NCBI GenBank assembly: GCA_934500705.1
Contig: CAKSTI010000002.1
Location: 164,704-228,703 of the forward strand
Length of the DNA: 64,000 bases
Source of the DNA: an uncultured Clostridia bacterium
Lineage (GTDB): Bacteria; Bacillota; Clostridia; UMGS1810
Direction of reading: 5' to 3'
Part shown: one piece after another, positions 51,386 through 60,231 of the stretch
How positions within the stretch are numbered: position 1 is the first letter of the stretch
How the letters are laid out: each line of letters starts with the position of its first letter
The notes under the pieces: generated by a model
What the model was told of the DNA's origin: nothing
Seen by the model: the letters and a program-made list of their open reading frames with translations, nothing else
Database searches by the model: none
Position numbers and translations under genes: made by a program

Positions 51386-51405
51386 TTTTAAAAGGAGACA
51401 AATTT

Positions 51406-52299
51406 ATGGCTAATCAGACAACAAAACTTTCAGACTTAATCAATCCGCAGGTTATGGCAGATATGATAAGCGGAAAAATCGCAAAGAAAATCGTGGTGGC
51501 GCCTTTTGCGGCTGTTGACACCACACTTTCCGGCGTTCCCGGAAACACAATAACCGTGCCGAAATACGGCTACATCGGCGATGCGGAGGACATTGCCGAG
51601 GGCGTGGCTTGCGGCACTGTAAAACTCACCGCAAAAAGCGAAACGGTAACCGTTAAAAAGGCAATGAAAGCCGTTGAAATAACCGACGAGGCAATTCTCT
51701 CCGGTTACGGCAACCCCGTGGGCGAGGCTAACAACCAGCTTGCAAAGTCCATTGCATCTAAGGTGGACAGCGACGCTATGGACGCACTTTTAAAGGCGAC
51801 ACTTACCTATGACGGCTCATCTGCACAGATAAGCTATGAGTCGGTGGTCAACGCCATTGACCTGTTCGACGAGGAGATAAACACGCCCAAGGTTATGTTT
51901 ATAAACCCCAAGCAGGTTACACAGCTCAGAAAAGACTCAAACTTCATCTCCGCCGACAAGTACCCCGGAAACGTGATTATGACGGGCGAAATCGGAATGA
52001 TTGCAAATTGCAGAATTGTGCCCTCCAAGAAGGTTACCTTAAATCCGGCAATAGGCACAAGTGGTCAGGACGGATATGTTGCGGCAGGCACATACTATCA
52101 GTGCCCGATAATCAAATTAAACGGCGACGCAGAAACCGAGGACGAGGCAAGCGCACTCACCATTTACCTCAAAAAGGACACAAGCGTTGAGGTTGAGAGA
52201 GATACGCTCGCCCGAAAAAGCGACATTTCCGCCGACAAGCACTACGCCGTTGCGCTGTCGAATGAGAGCAAGGTTGTGCTTGCAAAAATTAAAAAATAA
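51406..52299 (+). CDS. Major capsid protein (N4-gp56/HK97-like)
   Basis: 297 residues. LINPQVMADMISGKIAKKIV at the N-terminus, NTITVPKYGYIGDAEDIAEG, AVEITDEAILSGYGNPVGEA and the C-terminal VERDTLARKSDISADKHYAV are characteristic. It directly follows the scaffold gene, with AAAGGAG. Confidence 0.92.
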   Translation: MANQTTKLSDLINPQVMADMISGKIAKKIVVAPFAAVDTTLSGVPGNTITVPKYGYIGDAEDIAEGVACGTVKLTAKSETVTVKKAMKAVEITDEAILSGYGNPVGEANNQLAKSIASKVDSDAMDALLKATLTYDGSSAQISYESVVNAIDLFDEEINTPKVMFINPKQVTQLRKDSNFISADKYPGNVIMTGEIGMIANCRIVPSKKVTLNPAIGTSGQDGYVAAGTYYQCPIIKLNGDAETEDEASALTIYLKKDTSVEVERDTLARKSDISADKHYAVALSNESKVVLAKIKK

Positions 52300-52316
52300 T
52301 CCGTGAGGTGACGGCT

Positions 52317-52670
52317 ATGTATGCGGATTTTGACTACTATTCAAACACCTTTTGCGACGTACCGGCTCCCATTGCCGAGGACGAGAGGGATATGTATCTT
52401 GAAAAGGCGAGCGCATTTTTGCGTTCGCTTTTTTTAAACGGCGAGCCGAAAGAGCCGTACGACAATCGCATCAAAAACGCTTGCTGTGAGATTGCGCAGT
52501 GCTTTTATGCGTACGATAAGCGTGAGGGAATATCGTCGGAAACAAATGACGGTTACAGCATTTCCTTTGCGGACGGCGGCGGATTTGAGCGTGCCGAAAA
52601 AAAGGCGCTTGCCATTGCGAGATATTATCTTGCCGGCACGGGGCTTCTCTATCGGGGGGCGGTGCGATGA
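52317..52670 (+). CDS. Phage head-tail connector protein
   Basis: 117 residues, alpha-helical, with RIKNACCEIAQCFYAYDKRE and EKKALAIARYYL, as in gp6/gp15-type adaptors that dock on the portal. ATG 52317 after GAGGTGA. Overlaps the next gene by 4 bp. Confidence 0.72.
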   Translation: MYADFDYYSNTFCDVPAPIAEDERDMYLEKASAFLRSLFLNGEPKEPYDNRIKNACCEIAQCFYAYDKREGISSETNDGYSISFADGGGFERAEKKALAIARYYLAGTGLLYRGAVR

Positions 52671-52990
52671 TAACGGCGAATGCGACTGTGACGCTGTATC
52701 GGTACAATGAGGAAACGGATAGTTTTACACGGAAAATTTTCCGTGGAGTGAGTGTGCACGCACGCACAAAAACGCAGTTTTCCGACCGTGGCGACGGCTT
52801 TGTGGATGCCTCTGCGTGCACGGTGAGGATTGAAACCGACCGGGCGCTCGGCATAAGCACAGATGATTATATTTTTGTAGGAGTCGGCGGTGCCGTGCCC
52901 GACAAGGCGAGATGTTTTAAGGTGACGTCGTTTGCCGACAACCGCCGTGGAGCGGCTCTGGGGCATTGGAGAATTGAGTGCGGAGAGTAA
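52667..52990 (+). CDS. Putative phage head completion/minor capsid protein
   Basis: 107 residues, beta-rich (ATVTLYRYNEETDSFTRKIF, RIETDRALGISTDDYIFVG). Position after the connector suggests a stopper or minor capsid protein; no family can be fixed with certainty. Confidence 0.6.
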   Translation: MITANATVTLYRYNEETDSFTRKIFRGVSVHARTKTQFSDRGDGFVDASACTVRIETDRALGISTDDYIFVGVGGAVPDKARCFKVTSFADNRRGAALGHWRIECGE

Positions 52991-53059
52991 AAACGTGAGG
53001 GGCGTCTGACACCGGCGTACTCCGTCGGGTAAAAGGGGAGTGTTTTGGCAAAACACAAA

Positions 53060-53434
53060 GGTACATCGTTTGAGAAAACGAAGGGAAAACCGCACCGTCC
53101 CGCTGCACCGGAAAGCGTTTTTTAAAAAGCGGAAAACGTCAGGGGCGTCAGCAGGCACGCCCCCGACACCCCCCGCCCGCCGACTCTGAAATATCGCCTA
53201 CACTCTGTAATTTCCGTCTTTAAAAAATCTTAGTCGCTCCGAGGCAAAGCAACCAGCTTTACTGCGGAGCTAAAAACGGCGGAATATAAGGAAAATGAAT
53301 TAATTTCCGCCGTTTTTACTCTCGATTTTTCAAATCCGAAAAAACAGACTGTACGGCTCATTTCAAATGCGGAAAAAACAAGTTAGTTTAGTTACAATAT
53401 GTTCATTGGTGAGACTGCCATAGGAGTGGTGTGC
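53060..53434. repeat. Composite repeat U2 (R5 + R2 + AGTTAG), uninterrupted
   Basis: R5 (about 53060-53170), R2 from 53184 with the AATCA-loop hairpin and the ACGGCGGAA terminator, and AAGTTAGTTTAGTTACAATA up to 53434. It lacks the insertion found in U3, so it serves as the empty-site reference. Confidence 0.75.
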
Positions 53435-53760
53435 AGCGTCGCTCGTGTTAATGAAATATGCTCATTGGCAAGGATTGCCGATAAACGGCGAAACCCTCGG
53501 CGCAGACCGAGGGTTTTCCGTTGTGTAGCAACATTTTGCGCATAAAAAATGCGCCGGCAAAAGAGCCAACGCAGAAAAATGCGAAGCTCATTTTGTCGCC
53601 GAACAAATCCAATACGTATAACTTACAGATGCTTTAACGTAAAAGAGAGCACGCATTTTTACCAAAGGAAAAATGCACCTGTAAATTATAATTGTATTTA
53701 GATTTATTCGGCAGTATAAGTATATCATACTCCGTCGGAAAATGCAAGGAAAAATTTTGC
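53435..53760. other. Non-coding spacer
   Basis: Contains a CCCTCGG/CCGAGGG terminator (53488-53518), a small GCGCAT/ATGCGC hairpin (53536-53552), and the block ATATCATACTCCGTCGGAAA / ATGCAAGG shared with the other module spacers. No gene seen. Confidence 0.6.
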
Positions 53761-53785
53761 TATTGACAAAGTGTGTATTTTGCTA

Positions 53786-53913
53786 TTGACAAAGTGTATA
53801 AATATGGTATAATGGTATTAGAAAAGGCAAGACCGTAACGGTTATGCCAGAGTTTTTTGTTATTTTGAAAATAACGTCAGCTAATGGCAGAGGCTGACGT
53901 TATTTTTTTGAAA
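53786..53913 (+). ncRNA. Putative antitoxin RNA of TA2 with its promoter
   Basis: TTGACA 53786-53791, 16-bp spacer, TATAAT 53808-53813. RNA begins AAAAGGCAAGACCGTAACGG and ends in hairpin AATAACGTCAGC / GCTGACGTTATT with TTTTTTT (about 53873-53918). Antisense to the toxin 3' end. Confidence 0.72.
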
Positions 53914-53978
53914 TTATGATTAATACAATGAGTGTAACCAAGTACATCATTATGTATACATACTCCAAAAGTATCACC
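53910..53978 (-). CDS. 22-residue hydrophobic peptide, putative type I toxin (TA2)
   Basis: TTG start 7 nt after GGAGGTGA; sequence begins MEYVYIMMYL and ends LIIISKK, a single membrane segment. Promoter on the minus strand TTGAAA (plus 54079-54084), 17 bp, TATACT (54056-54061). The leader has GGCAAGTCCGAAACAGTTAA and GGTTATGCC. The stop codon is inside the shared terminator stem, as in TA1 and TA3. Lies between phage head and tail modules. Confidence 0.72.
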
Positions 53979-54095
53979 TCCAATCCCGACTTTAAAATAG
54001 GGTATGGGGTGGCATAACCATCAGCTTTAACTGTTTCGGACTTGCCTTTATATAAAGTATACTACAAAATATGACAAATTTCAATAGTTAATTGC

Positions 54096-54187
54096 GGACG
54101 TGTTTCAATATGAAACAACGTCCTTTTTGTTTGCAAAAATCGGAATTGGCGCAGTTTGCGCCGACGACGGGAGGGGGTGTTAAACAT
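54096..54187 (+). promoter_or_regulatory. Hairpin leader L3 of the tail module
   Basis: GGACGTGTTTC (54096-54106) pairs GAAACAACGTCC (54112-54123) followed by TTTTTG, then the sequence identical to L2, then GGCGCA/TGCGCC (54148-54162), then GGGAGGGGG before the TTG start. Confidence 0.6.
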
Positions 54188-54601
54188 TTGATAAACGAAC
54201 TTAAAAAATACTTTGAAAGCTCCTGTCCGCTTGTTTCCGGCAAGCGTCTTAACGTAAGCTGTCTGGACGAAAAGCTGCACTCGTGCGTGATAGTGCCGGG
54301 GTCGGAAAAGACGGTCATTGCCAAATATCCCGACGGGGGGAGCCTCAGGCAATACGTATTTGCATTTTCGACAAGAGAGGCGTTCGACGCATCGGTGAGG
54401 GAAAACCTCAAAGTGGCAAAATTCTACGAGGACTTCGAGCAATGGCTGGAAATGCAAAATTCATACGGCGATTTCCCCGACATCGGGAGCGAGTACGAGT
54501 GCATCTGCTTGGAGCCGATGTCATCGGGATACCTCTTTGACGCAAGCGGAAAGACGGCTAAATATCAGATTAAGTTACGGCTCATTTACGAAAAAAATTA
54601 G
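54188..54601 (+). CDS. Phage minor structural/tail completion protein
   Basis: 137 residues: MINELKKYFESSCPLVSGKR, EFYEDFEQWLEMQN-like KFYEDFEQWLEMQN and a C-terminal beta strand YQIKLRLIYEKN. Its place before the tail tube gene suggests a tail terminator or minor capsid role. TTG 54188 chosen because upstream codons lie in the L3 hairpin. Confidence 0.65.
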   Translation: MINELKKYFESSCPLVSGKRLNVSCLDEKLHSCVIVPGSEKTVIAKYPDGGSLRQYVFAFSTREAFDASVRENLKVAKFYEDFEQWLEMQNSYGDFPDIGSEYECICLEPMSSGYLFDASGKTAKYQIKLRLIYEKN

Positions 54602-54612
54602 GAGGAATTAAA

Positions 54613-55107
54613 ATGGGAATTGTTAAAAGAAGTGACAAGGTTTCATTCTACGGCGTAAAATCCGCAGGTACGACTACGTACAAGAGAATGAAGGGATTTA
54701 CCGAAATATCCAAGAGCAAAAACGCTGTGGAGTACACAAGGCAGTATGTGGATATGCCCTTTGAGGAGAGCGATGTGGTGGGATATGCACCGTCAATATC
54801 CATAGGCTTTGACCAGCACACGGGAAACGACGTGCACACGGACATTGCAGACATCTTTGACTCGGAGAAAAGCGGCGAAGATGCGGTAAGAGAGATAATC
54901 GTGGTTGACTTTACACAGGCGGCGGACAGCCCGGCAAACACATACGCCGCACGCAAGCGTTCGTATGCGGTTATCCCCGACGGCGAGGGCTCTAACCTCG
55001 ACCGCTACGACTACACAGCAACGCTCAAAGCAAAGAGCGAAAGCGCAGAGGGCACGGCAACAAGCACGGACAACTGGCTCACGTGCACATTCACGGCAAA
55101 GGAGTAA
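54613..55107 (+). CDS. Major tail (tube) protein
   Basis: 164 residues. Beta-rich tail-tube fold: KVSFYGVKSAGTTTYKRMKG, FTEISKSKNAVEYTRQYVD and RYDYTATLKAKSESAEGTAT. AGGAGG start. Followed by chaperones and tape measure, the expected order. Confidence 0.85.
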   Translation: MGIVKRSDKVSFYGVKSAGTTTYKRMKGFTEISKSKNAVEYTRQYVDMPFEESDVVGYAPSISIGFDQHTGNDVHTDIADIFDSEKSGEDAVREIIVVDFTQAADSPANTYAARKRSYAVIPDGEGSNLDRYDYTATLKAKSESAEGTATSTDNWLTCTFTAKE

Positions 55108-55111
55108 GACA

Positions 55112-55456
55112 ATGGAATTTAAGAGGGCGGACAGCATAATTAAGACCGAGATTAACGGCGTTTCCCTTAGGGGCGACGCCGCAAGGGTCAGCGCACAGAT
55201 GAGGCGTGCGCAGAGGAAAATACTTGCCGTTTCGGCAAAAATTCTTGTGGGAAGGGCGACGTCTTTTACTCTTTCGCTTGCGGTGAGGTATATAAAGTCA
55301 AGGTTTGACGCCGCCTTCGGCAAAGGTGCGGCGGAGAAAATTTTTAAATCGTCAAACAGTTTATACGACTGCATAAGTGCGGTGCGGTTTGTAATCGGCG
55401 AGGTGAGCCGCTATGACGAAAAATTTGCAAAGGCGTGCGAAAAATATGACGGGTGA
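55112..55456 (+). CDS. Putative tail assembly chaperone
   Basis: 114 residues, MEFKRADSIIKTEINGVSLR, basic helical. Lies 4 bp after the tail tube gene and overlaps the Gp15-like gene by 11 bp; the position suits a tail chaperone pair. No domain recognised. ATG 55112 is preferred over a long upstream extension inside the tail tube gene. Confidence 0.55.
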   Translation: MEFKRADSIIKTEINGVSLRGDAARVSAQMRRAQRKILAVSAKILVGRATSFTLSLAVRYIKSRFDAAFGKGAAEKIFKSSNSLYDCISAVRFVIGEVSRYDEKFAKACEKYDG

Positions 55457-56015
55457 TAACATCATTTTCGGAAAAGCGCCGGACTTTATAACGGTAAACG
55501 GCAAAAAATACCCCGTCCGCACCGATTTTCGCATATGGATACGCTACGCCCTCATAATTTCCGATGAAAGTTTAACTCCGTCCGAGAGGGCGTCGGAGGT
55601 GATAGAGATGTGCTTAATACCTCCGCATCTGCCGGAGAACATAGGCGAAACACTTCGTGCGCTTGCGGATTTTTACTCCGCAGGCAAGGCGGCGGACGGG
55701 AGTGAAAAACGGGGCGAGAGGGTATTCGACTTCGGTGAGGACGAACAGCTTATATATGCGGCATTTATGCAGCAGTACGGAATTGACCTCACGGCGTGCG
55801 ATATGCACTGGCACAAGTTCCGTGCGCTTTTTACCTCGCTTGCAAAGGACACAAAGTTCTGCGAGGCGGTATCGGTTCGCTCGATGGACTTAAACTTGGT
55901 GAGCGACAAAAAACTGCGTGAAAAGTGGCGCAGATTAAAACAGCTTTACGCTCTGCCCGACCGCCGCACGGCGGAGCAAATGGAAAACGACATTGCAAAT
56001 ATGCTTTGGGGGTGA
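55446..56015 (+). CDS. Gp15-like phage protein (tail assembly chaperone)
   Basis: 189 residues. ITVNGKKYPVRTDFRIWIRY, VFDFGEDEQLIYAAFMQQYG and WHKFRALFTSLAKDTKF are typical of bacteriophage Gp15, which stands directly before tape measure genes. Confidence 0.82.
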   Translation: MTGDNIIFGKAPDFITVNGKKYPVRTDFRIWIRYALIISDESLTPSERASEVIEMCLIPPHLPENIGETLRALADFYSAGKAADGSEKRGERVFDFGEDEQLIYAAFMQQYGIDLTACDMHWHKFRALFTSLAKDTKFCEAVSVRSMDLNLVSDKKLREKWRRLKQLYALPDRRTAEQMENDIANMLWG

Positions 56016-56020
56016 GATGA

Positions 56021-57187
56021 TTGGCAGACGATAATTCGGAAAAAATATTAAAAGCGCTCGAAAAGCTGTGCGATATGAGCAAAAAAGGCAATTCCGCCCT
56101 TATAAAGGCAAGCGGTGCAAATGCGGACGTTGCACGTGCCAAGAGCTTTTTTGACTCGTACGGCGGAGGGCTTATTCCAAACGACAAGTACACGGTCAAG
56201 GCGTTTAATTCTATGAAAAAGCGGCTCGACTCCGAGAGAAACCTTAACCTCATAAGCGAGGAGGAATACTACAAAAACCTTGCCTCGCTGCGTGACAGCT
56301 ACTTTGCCGTGGGCACGGAGGGGTGGCACAAATACACCGCAGAGATTTACAAACACAACCGGGAGCTTAGCGAAAAGCAGCAAAAAGAGCTTGAAAATCA
56401 GCGCAAAGCCGCCGAGAGTGCATATAACGATATAGTCGATTTTGCGGACAAAAAAATCGGCGCAGTTATAAAAAAGCAGCAGAGCCTGTCTGAAAATTTC
56501 AGCTCGTTCGGGCCGCTTTTTAACAACGGTACAATACGTGCCGGGGGCGAAACGATTAAGTTTTACAGCGGTCTTGCGGACATCGAAAAGCAGACGGCGG
56601 ATATGACAAAGTACGCCGAGCGTTTGCGCTGGCTCAAAGACAAGCTCGCAAAAAGCGGCATCGGAGAGGCTGCGGCGGCGAGCTTTTTTGACAACATAAT
56701 ATCACGCAGTGCGACCGACGGCGACAAGACGTTTTATGCTTTGGAGCACGCAGACGAGGGAAAGCTGTTCGATTATTTTCGTGCGTACGAGCAGAACCTG
56801 AACCTTGCCGATGCGTATTCCAAGGAATTTACGTCGGACGATATGGACGAGGCTCTCGGCGATACCGCAGAGTATATGAAACAGCGGCTGACCGAGGCAG
56901 GATTTGAGATACCGGAGGAGTTTTTCAACTCCGGCACGCTCTCGGCTCAGAACTTCGGCGAGGGATTTTCGACTCGGCTTGACGCAGAGCTTGAAAAAAT
57001 CAAGGAGCGCATTGAGTCGTTCAACGCCTCTCTTGCCGTCACGGGGCAGACGGCGGGCGGTGTATCATACGACAACAGCGTTAAAAATATATACAACAAC
57101 ACATACAGCATAAACGGCGAGGGCACCGAGCAGCTTTACTCCAAGATAAAGCGGTATGATACGTTTAAGAGGCTGGCGGGAATGTGA
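56021..57187 (+). CDS. Short tape measure protein
   Basis: 388 residues, TTG start after GGGGGTGAGATGA. Helical and coiled-coil throughout, ending YNNTYSINGEGTEQLYSKIK, a common tape measure C-terminus. No membrane segments or lysozyme domain. It is shorter than usual (600 or more), which predicts a tail of only about 55-60 nm, or an N-terminally reduced protein. Confidence 0.75.
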   Translation: MADDNSEKILKALEKLCDMSKKGNSALIKASGANADVARAKSFFDSYGGGLIPNDKYTVKAFNSMKKRLDSERNLNLISEEEYYKNLASLRDSYFAVGTEGWHKYTAEIYKHNRELSEKQQKELENQRKAAESAYNDIVDFADKKIGAVIKKQQSLSENFSSFGPLFNNGTIRAGGETIKFYSGLADIEKQTADMTKYAERLRWLKDKLAKSGIGEAAAASFFDNIISRSATDGDKTFYALEHADEGKLFDYFRAYEQNLNLADAYSKEFTSDDMDEALGDTAEYMKQRLTEAGFEIPEEFFNSGTLSAQNFGEGFSTRLDAELEKIKERIESFNASLAVTGQTAGGVSYDNSVKNIYNNTYSINGEGTEQLYSKIKRYDTFKRLAGM

Positions 57188-57349
57188 GGGTAACCTGTCA
57201 GGGGCGTCAGCAGGCACGCCCCCTACCGCCTTGCATAGGCGGAACAAAAGCAAGTTAGTTTAGTTACAATGCGCTCATTTGTGAGATTACCGCAGGGGTG
57301 GTAATATTGACATAGAGATAATTTGTTAATTAAAAATGAGGAATTATAT
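57188..57349. repeat. Spacer repeat: R5 hairpin + AGTTAG element
   Basis: R5 GGGGCGTCAGCAGGCACGCC (57199-57218), CCGCCTTGCATAGGCGG and AAGTTAGTTTAGTTACAATG with GCGCTCATTTGTGAG. A TTGACA lies at 57308 with no good -10. Confidence 0.6.
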
Positions 57350-58192
57350 ATGAAAATAAAACTATACAACAACAGCAAAACAGTCACGCTGTCCGGCTCA
57401 ATGACTGCGGACACGCCGTTTGCGGTGCGTGAGATTGACGGGCTTGGTCTTACGGACAAAAAATTTACCGCAATAACGCTCTACGGCGAGCCGGGGCGGC
57501 AAACTACCAATGTCCACGACGAAGCGAGGGTGATTACCGTCAGCGCAGACGCACGGTGCGGTGACGATTTTCAAAAAGATTTTGCAGACCTTACCGCCAT
57601 ATTGGACGGCGAATTTACAGTGGAAATTCACGGCAAAACGGCAAGGAAAATAAACGCTCGGTGCGAGGCTTTTTCCATAGGGCGCAGGCACGGGCGCTAC
57701 CGTGAATTTACTATGCAGTTTGTGTGCGACTTCCCGTACTTTACCGACCTTGTGCCGACGGTCAAGGGTGTGCACAACCGCACCGACCTCATTACGACTC
57801 AAACCGTTTTGCCGGCGGTGTTTACAAGCCGTACGTCAAATGCGGACATTGGTTACGAGGGCGGAGTGAAAACCGCTCCCGTATTTATTGTGGAAATCCT
57901 CTCTGCCGGCAGCAGCGGAGTTAAGATTGAAAACGTAACTCACGGCGAGAAAATTACGCTTAACTATAACGCCGCACTCGGAGAGGTTATCACCATAGAT
58001 TTAGAGAGCGGAGAGGTTAAAAATTCGGACGGCGACGACCTTTCCGAATATATATCAAACGACACGTTTTTGGAGGATTTTTACCTGTACCCCGGCGAAA
58101 ACCGCATTAACGTTACCAACAATTCGAGCTCATCGGCGTGCACGGTGAGATGCAGATATATGAACAGATACAGAGAGGGTGTGTGGATTTGA
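57350..58192 (+). CDS. Distal tail protein (Dit-like)
   Basis: 280 residues. N-terminal ring domain (RYREFTMQFVCDFPYFTDL is the phage Dit hallmark) and a C-terminal beta domain with EVITIDLESGEVKNSDG. Forms the hub between tail tube and baseplate. ATG 57350 after GAGGAA. Confidence 0.87.
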   Translation: MKIKLYNNSKTVTLSGSMTADTPFAVREIDGLGLTDKKFTAITLYGEPGRQTTNVHDEARVITVSADARCGDDFQKDFADLTAILDGEFTVEIHGKTARKINARCEAFSIGRRHGRYREFTMQFVCDFPYFTDLVPTVKGVHNRTDLITTQTVLPAVFTSRTSNADIGYEGGVKTAPVFIVEILSAGSSGVKIENVTHGEKITLNYNAALGEVITIDLESGEVKNSDGDDLSEYISNDTFLEDFYLYPGENRINVTNNSSSSACTVRCRYMNRYREGVWI

Positions 58193-59163
58193 GGCTGGAA
58201 TTTTACGACTTTGGGTTTAACAAGGTGCACACGGAAACACGCTGTATAAGCACGAGGGAGCGCATTTTATACAACGGAGTCGGCACGTTTGAGGCGCATT
58301 TTCCGTTGGAGTCTAAGGCCGCTCCGACGGTTTTTGAGAACATCAGACCCTCGGACGGCAAGATGCTCGTTGTCAAAAAGGGCGATTTTTCGGCTATTGT
58401 GGTGGGGTACGAAATCCGTGAGGACTTTACCGTTTTCGGCAGAACGTGCAACTGGCTGCTCTCCAAGCGTCTTGTGCCGGAAAAAGCGTGGGCGAACCAG
58501 ACGATTGAGCGATTTGTGCGTTATTTTGTTGATGACGCTTTCGGCGGCAATTATATTCAGGTAAAAACGCTAAACGACGCCGACAAAACGGCATATGTTT
58601 CCGTCGCCAAAGACACCGACGCACTCACCGCCGCCGTAAGCTGCCTCGGCACTGTCGGGTACGGGCACAGCGTTGATTTTGACGTTGCAAGCAAAAAGTT
58701 CATCTACTGCGCACGCAAGGGAAAAGAGGTAAACGTGCCCATTCGCAGTGCGTACGACAGCTATATTTCCTTTGATATTTTAGACTATGCAAACTGCGGT
58801 TACTATGACAAGGCAGTCGGCTCGGCAAGTGTGCGGACATATCTTTCACCCTCAACGTCGGGCGGTAAAAAGCCGATTGCGCTTGAAGCCAAGCTCTCCG
58901 GCGACGATTACGACAAGGCGTTATCGGACCTTGCCAATTACCGTGTCAGAGATGAGGCAGGGTTTAAGCTCCAACTCTTAAAGTACAAAAAGGACTACGA
59001 CCTCGGCGACACCGTGCGCCTTCAAGTGAACAAAGGGGCGCTCAAATGCACGCTCTCTACAAGGATAATCGGCGTGGAGATTGAGAGCAATTCAAGCGGC
59101 GTATCGGAACAGCCGCTATTTGAGGAGGATTACAATGGCAACAACAAGATACTTTACAGATAA
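58183..59163 (+). CDS. Tail-associated protein (Gp37-like hub/Tal)
   Basis: 326 residues, GTG 58183 after GAGAGG. MDLRLEFYDFGFNKVHTETR and SYISFDILDYAN resemble siphovirus ReqiPepy6 Gp37-like/Tal N-terminal domains with gp27-like folds. There is no peptidase domain. Overlaps the next gene by 29 bp. Confidence 0.78.
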   Translation: MDLRLEFYDFGFNKVHTETRCISTRERILYNGVGTFEAHFPLESKAAPTVFENIRPSDGKMLVVKKGDFSAIVVGYEIREDFTVFGRTCNWLLSKRLVPEKAWANQTIERFVRYFVDDAFGGNYIQVKTLNDADKTAYVSVAKDTDALTAAVSCLGTVGYGHSVDFDVASKKFIYCARKGKEVNVPIRSAYDSYISFDILDYANCGYYDKAVGSASVRTYLSPSTSGGKKPIALEAKLSGDDYDKALSDLANYRVRDEAGFKLQLLKYKKDYDLGDTVRLQVNKGALKCTLSTRIIGVEIESNSSGVSEQPLFEEDYNGNNKILYR

Positions 59164-59902
59164 CACAACCTACGGTGCGGACGATATGAACGCCGCATTT
59201 TCGCATTTGATTTCAAGCGGTGTGACGAACTTTGACACCGAAACCGCTCTTACGCAGTCAACACAGGACGCCGTGGCGGCGATTGCGTCGGCGGGTGTGG
59301 GAACGGACACGCCCGGAGGCTGTCTGGTTGTGGAAACAGACGGCATTTACAAGGTCAGCGAGGGGGTATGTTTTTTAAGCGACGGCTCGCACTTTGCCGT
59401 TGACTCCGGCGGCGAGGCAATCACGGTCACAAGCGGTGAGGTAAACTATGTTTACGCAGAGCACGACACCATTGACAACACGGTGGGGGTGAAGGTTTCA
59501 TCTCAGCCGGGCGGCGAGGGTACCGTTGCTCTTGCGACCATTGCGGCAGACGGCACAATCACCGACACAAGGCAGTTTGCCTACTGCAAGATACAAATTA
59601 ATGCAAATGCGGCAAACACATACACGGAGCACACCGTACAGACTTCTTACGTCGGAGATGAAAAGCTCATAGACACATTCAAAGTACCGCACGCATTTAA
59701 GTATGTAATTGCGCTTTGCAACGATGCGGACGACCCGTGGCACGTGGTTTTGCCTTTCACGGGCGATGAAACAAGCAGAAGTTTCCGCTTAACCGAAAAG
59801 TCGCTTCCAAAGATTATGACGGTTACGCTTGCCGGCGGACTTGTAAATGTGTACCTCGGCGGCACGGTTGGCGTTCAGAGCGTTACGCTTACGTTTGTTT
59901 AG
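59135..59902 (+). CDS. Baseplate/receptor-binding protein
   Basis: 255 residues, beta-rich: TRYFTDNTTYGADDMNAAFS at the N-terminus, repeated short beta strands and YLGGTVGVQSVTLTFV at the end. Probably a baseplate or short fibre protein that contacts the host. ATG 59135 after GAGGAGG. Confidence 0.65.
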   Translation: MATTRYFTDNTTYGADDMNAAFSHLISSGVTNFDTETALTQSTQDAVAAIASAGVGTDTPGGCLVVETDGIYKVSEGVCFLSDGSHFAVDSGGEAITVTSGEVNYVYAEHDTIDNTVGVKVSSQPGGEGTVALATIAADGTITDTRQFAYCKIQINANAANTYTEHTVQTSYVGDEKLIDTFKVPHAFKYVIALCNDADDPWHVVLPFTGDETSRSFRLTEKSLPKIMTVTLAGGLVNVYLGGTVGVQSVTLTFV

Positions 59903-59911
59903 AGGCGCAGT

Positions 59912-60190
59912 ATGGGTGGATTTGAAATAAGCGCACACGCAGTAACAAGCATTGCCTCGGCGGCCGCTGCGGCAGGCTCGGCAATAGGAATTTTGTTTGC
60001 GGTTTACCGCTGGTACTTAAAGCAGAATGTGCAGGACAAGGACATTGACAAAATCAAAGAGGAAAACACCCTCATAGTTTTTGCGCTCTCGGCGTGCCTT
60101 GACGGCTTGCAGCAGCTCGGTGCAAATCACACCGTAACCGTAGCCAAGGACAAGCTGGACAAGTATATTAATAAACGGGCGCACAAGTAA
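59912..60190 (+). CDS. Holin-associated membrane protein (XhlA/BhlA-like)
   Basis: 92 residues. One TM helix at about 11-32 (AVTSIASAAAAAGSAIGILFAV) followed by a coiled coil and a basic tail. Placement between baseplate and endolysin suggests a lysis accessory. Family assignment is tentative. Confidence 0.6.
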   Translation: MGGFEISAHAVTSIASAAAAAGSAIGILFAVYRWYLKQNVQDKDIDKIKEENTLIVFALSACLDGLQQLGANHTVTVAKDKLDKYINKRAHK

Positions 60191-60231
60191 GGGCGAGCTT
60201 GCGGAGTTATTTATTGGAAATAATGAAAGTT

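Noticed and set aside
57308..57330. TTGACA promoter before the Dit gene
   Set aside because: A -10 box at suitable spacing is not visible.
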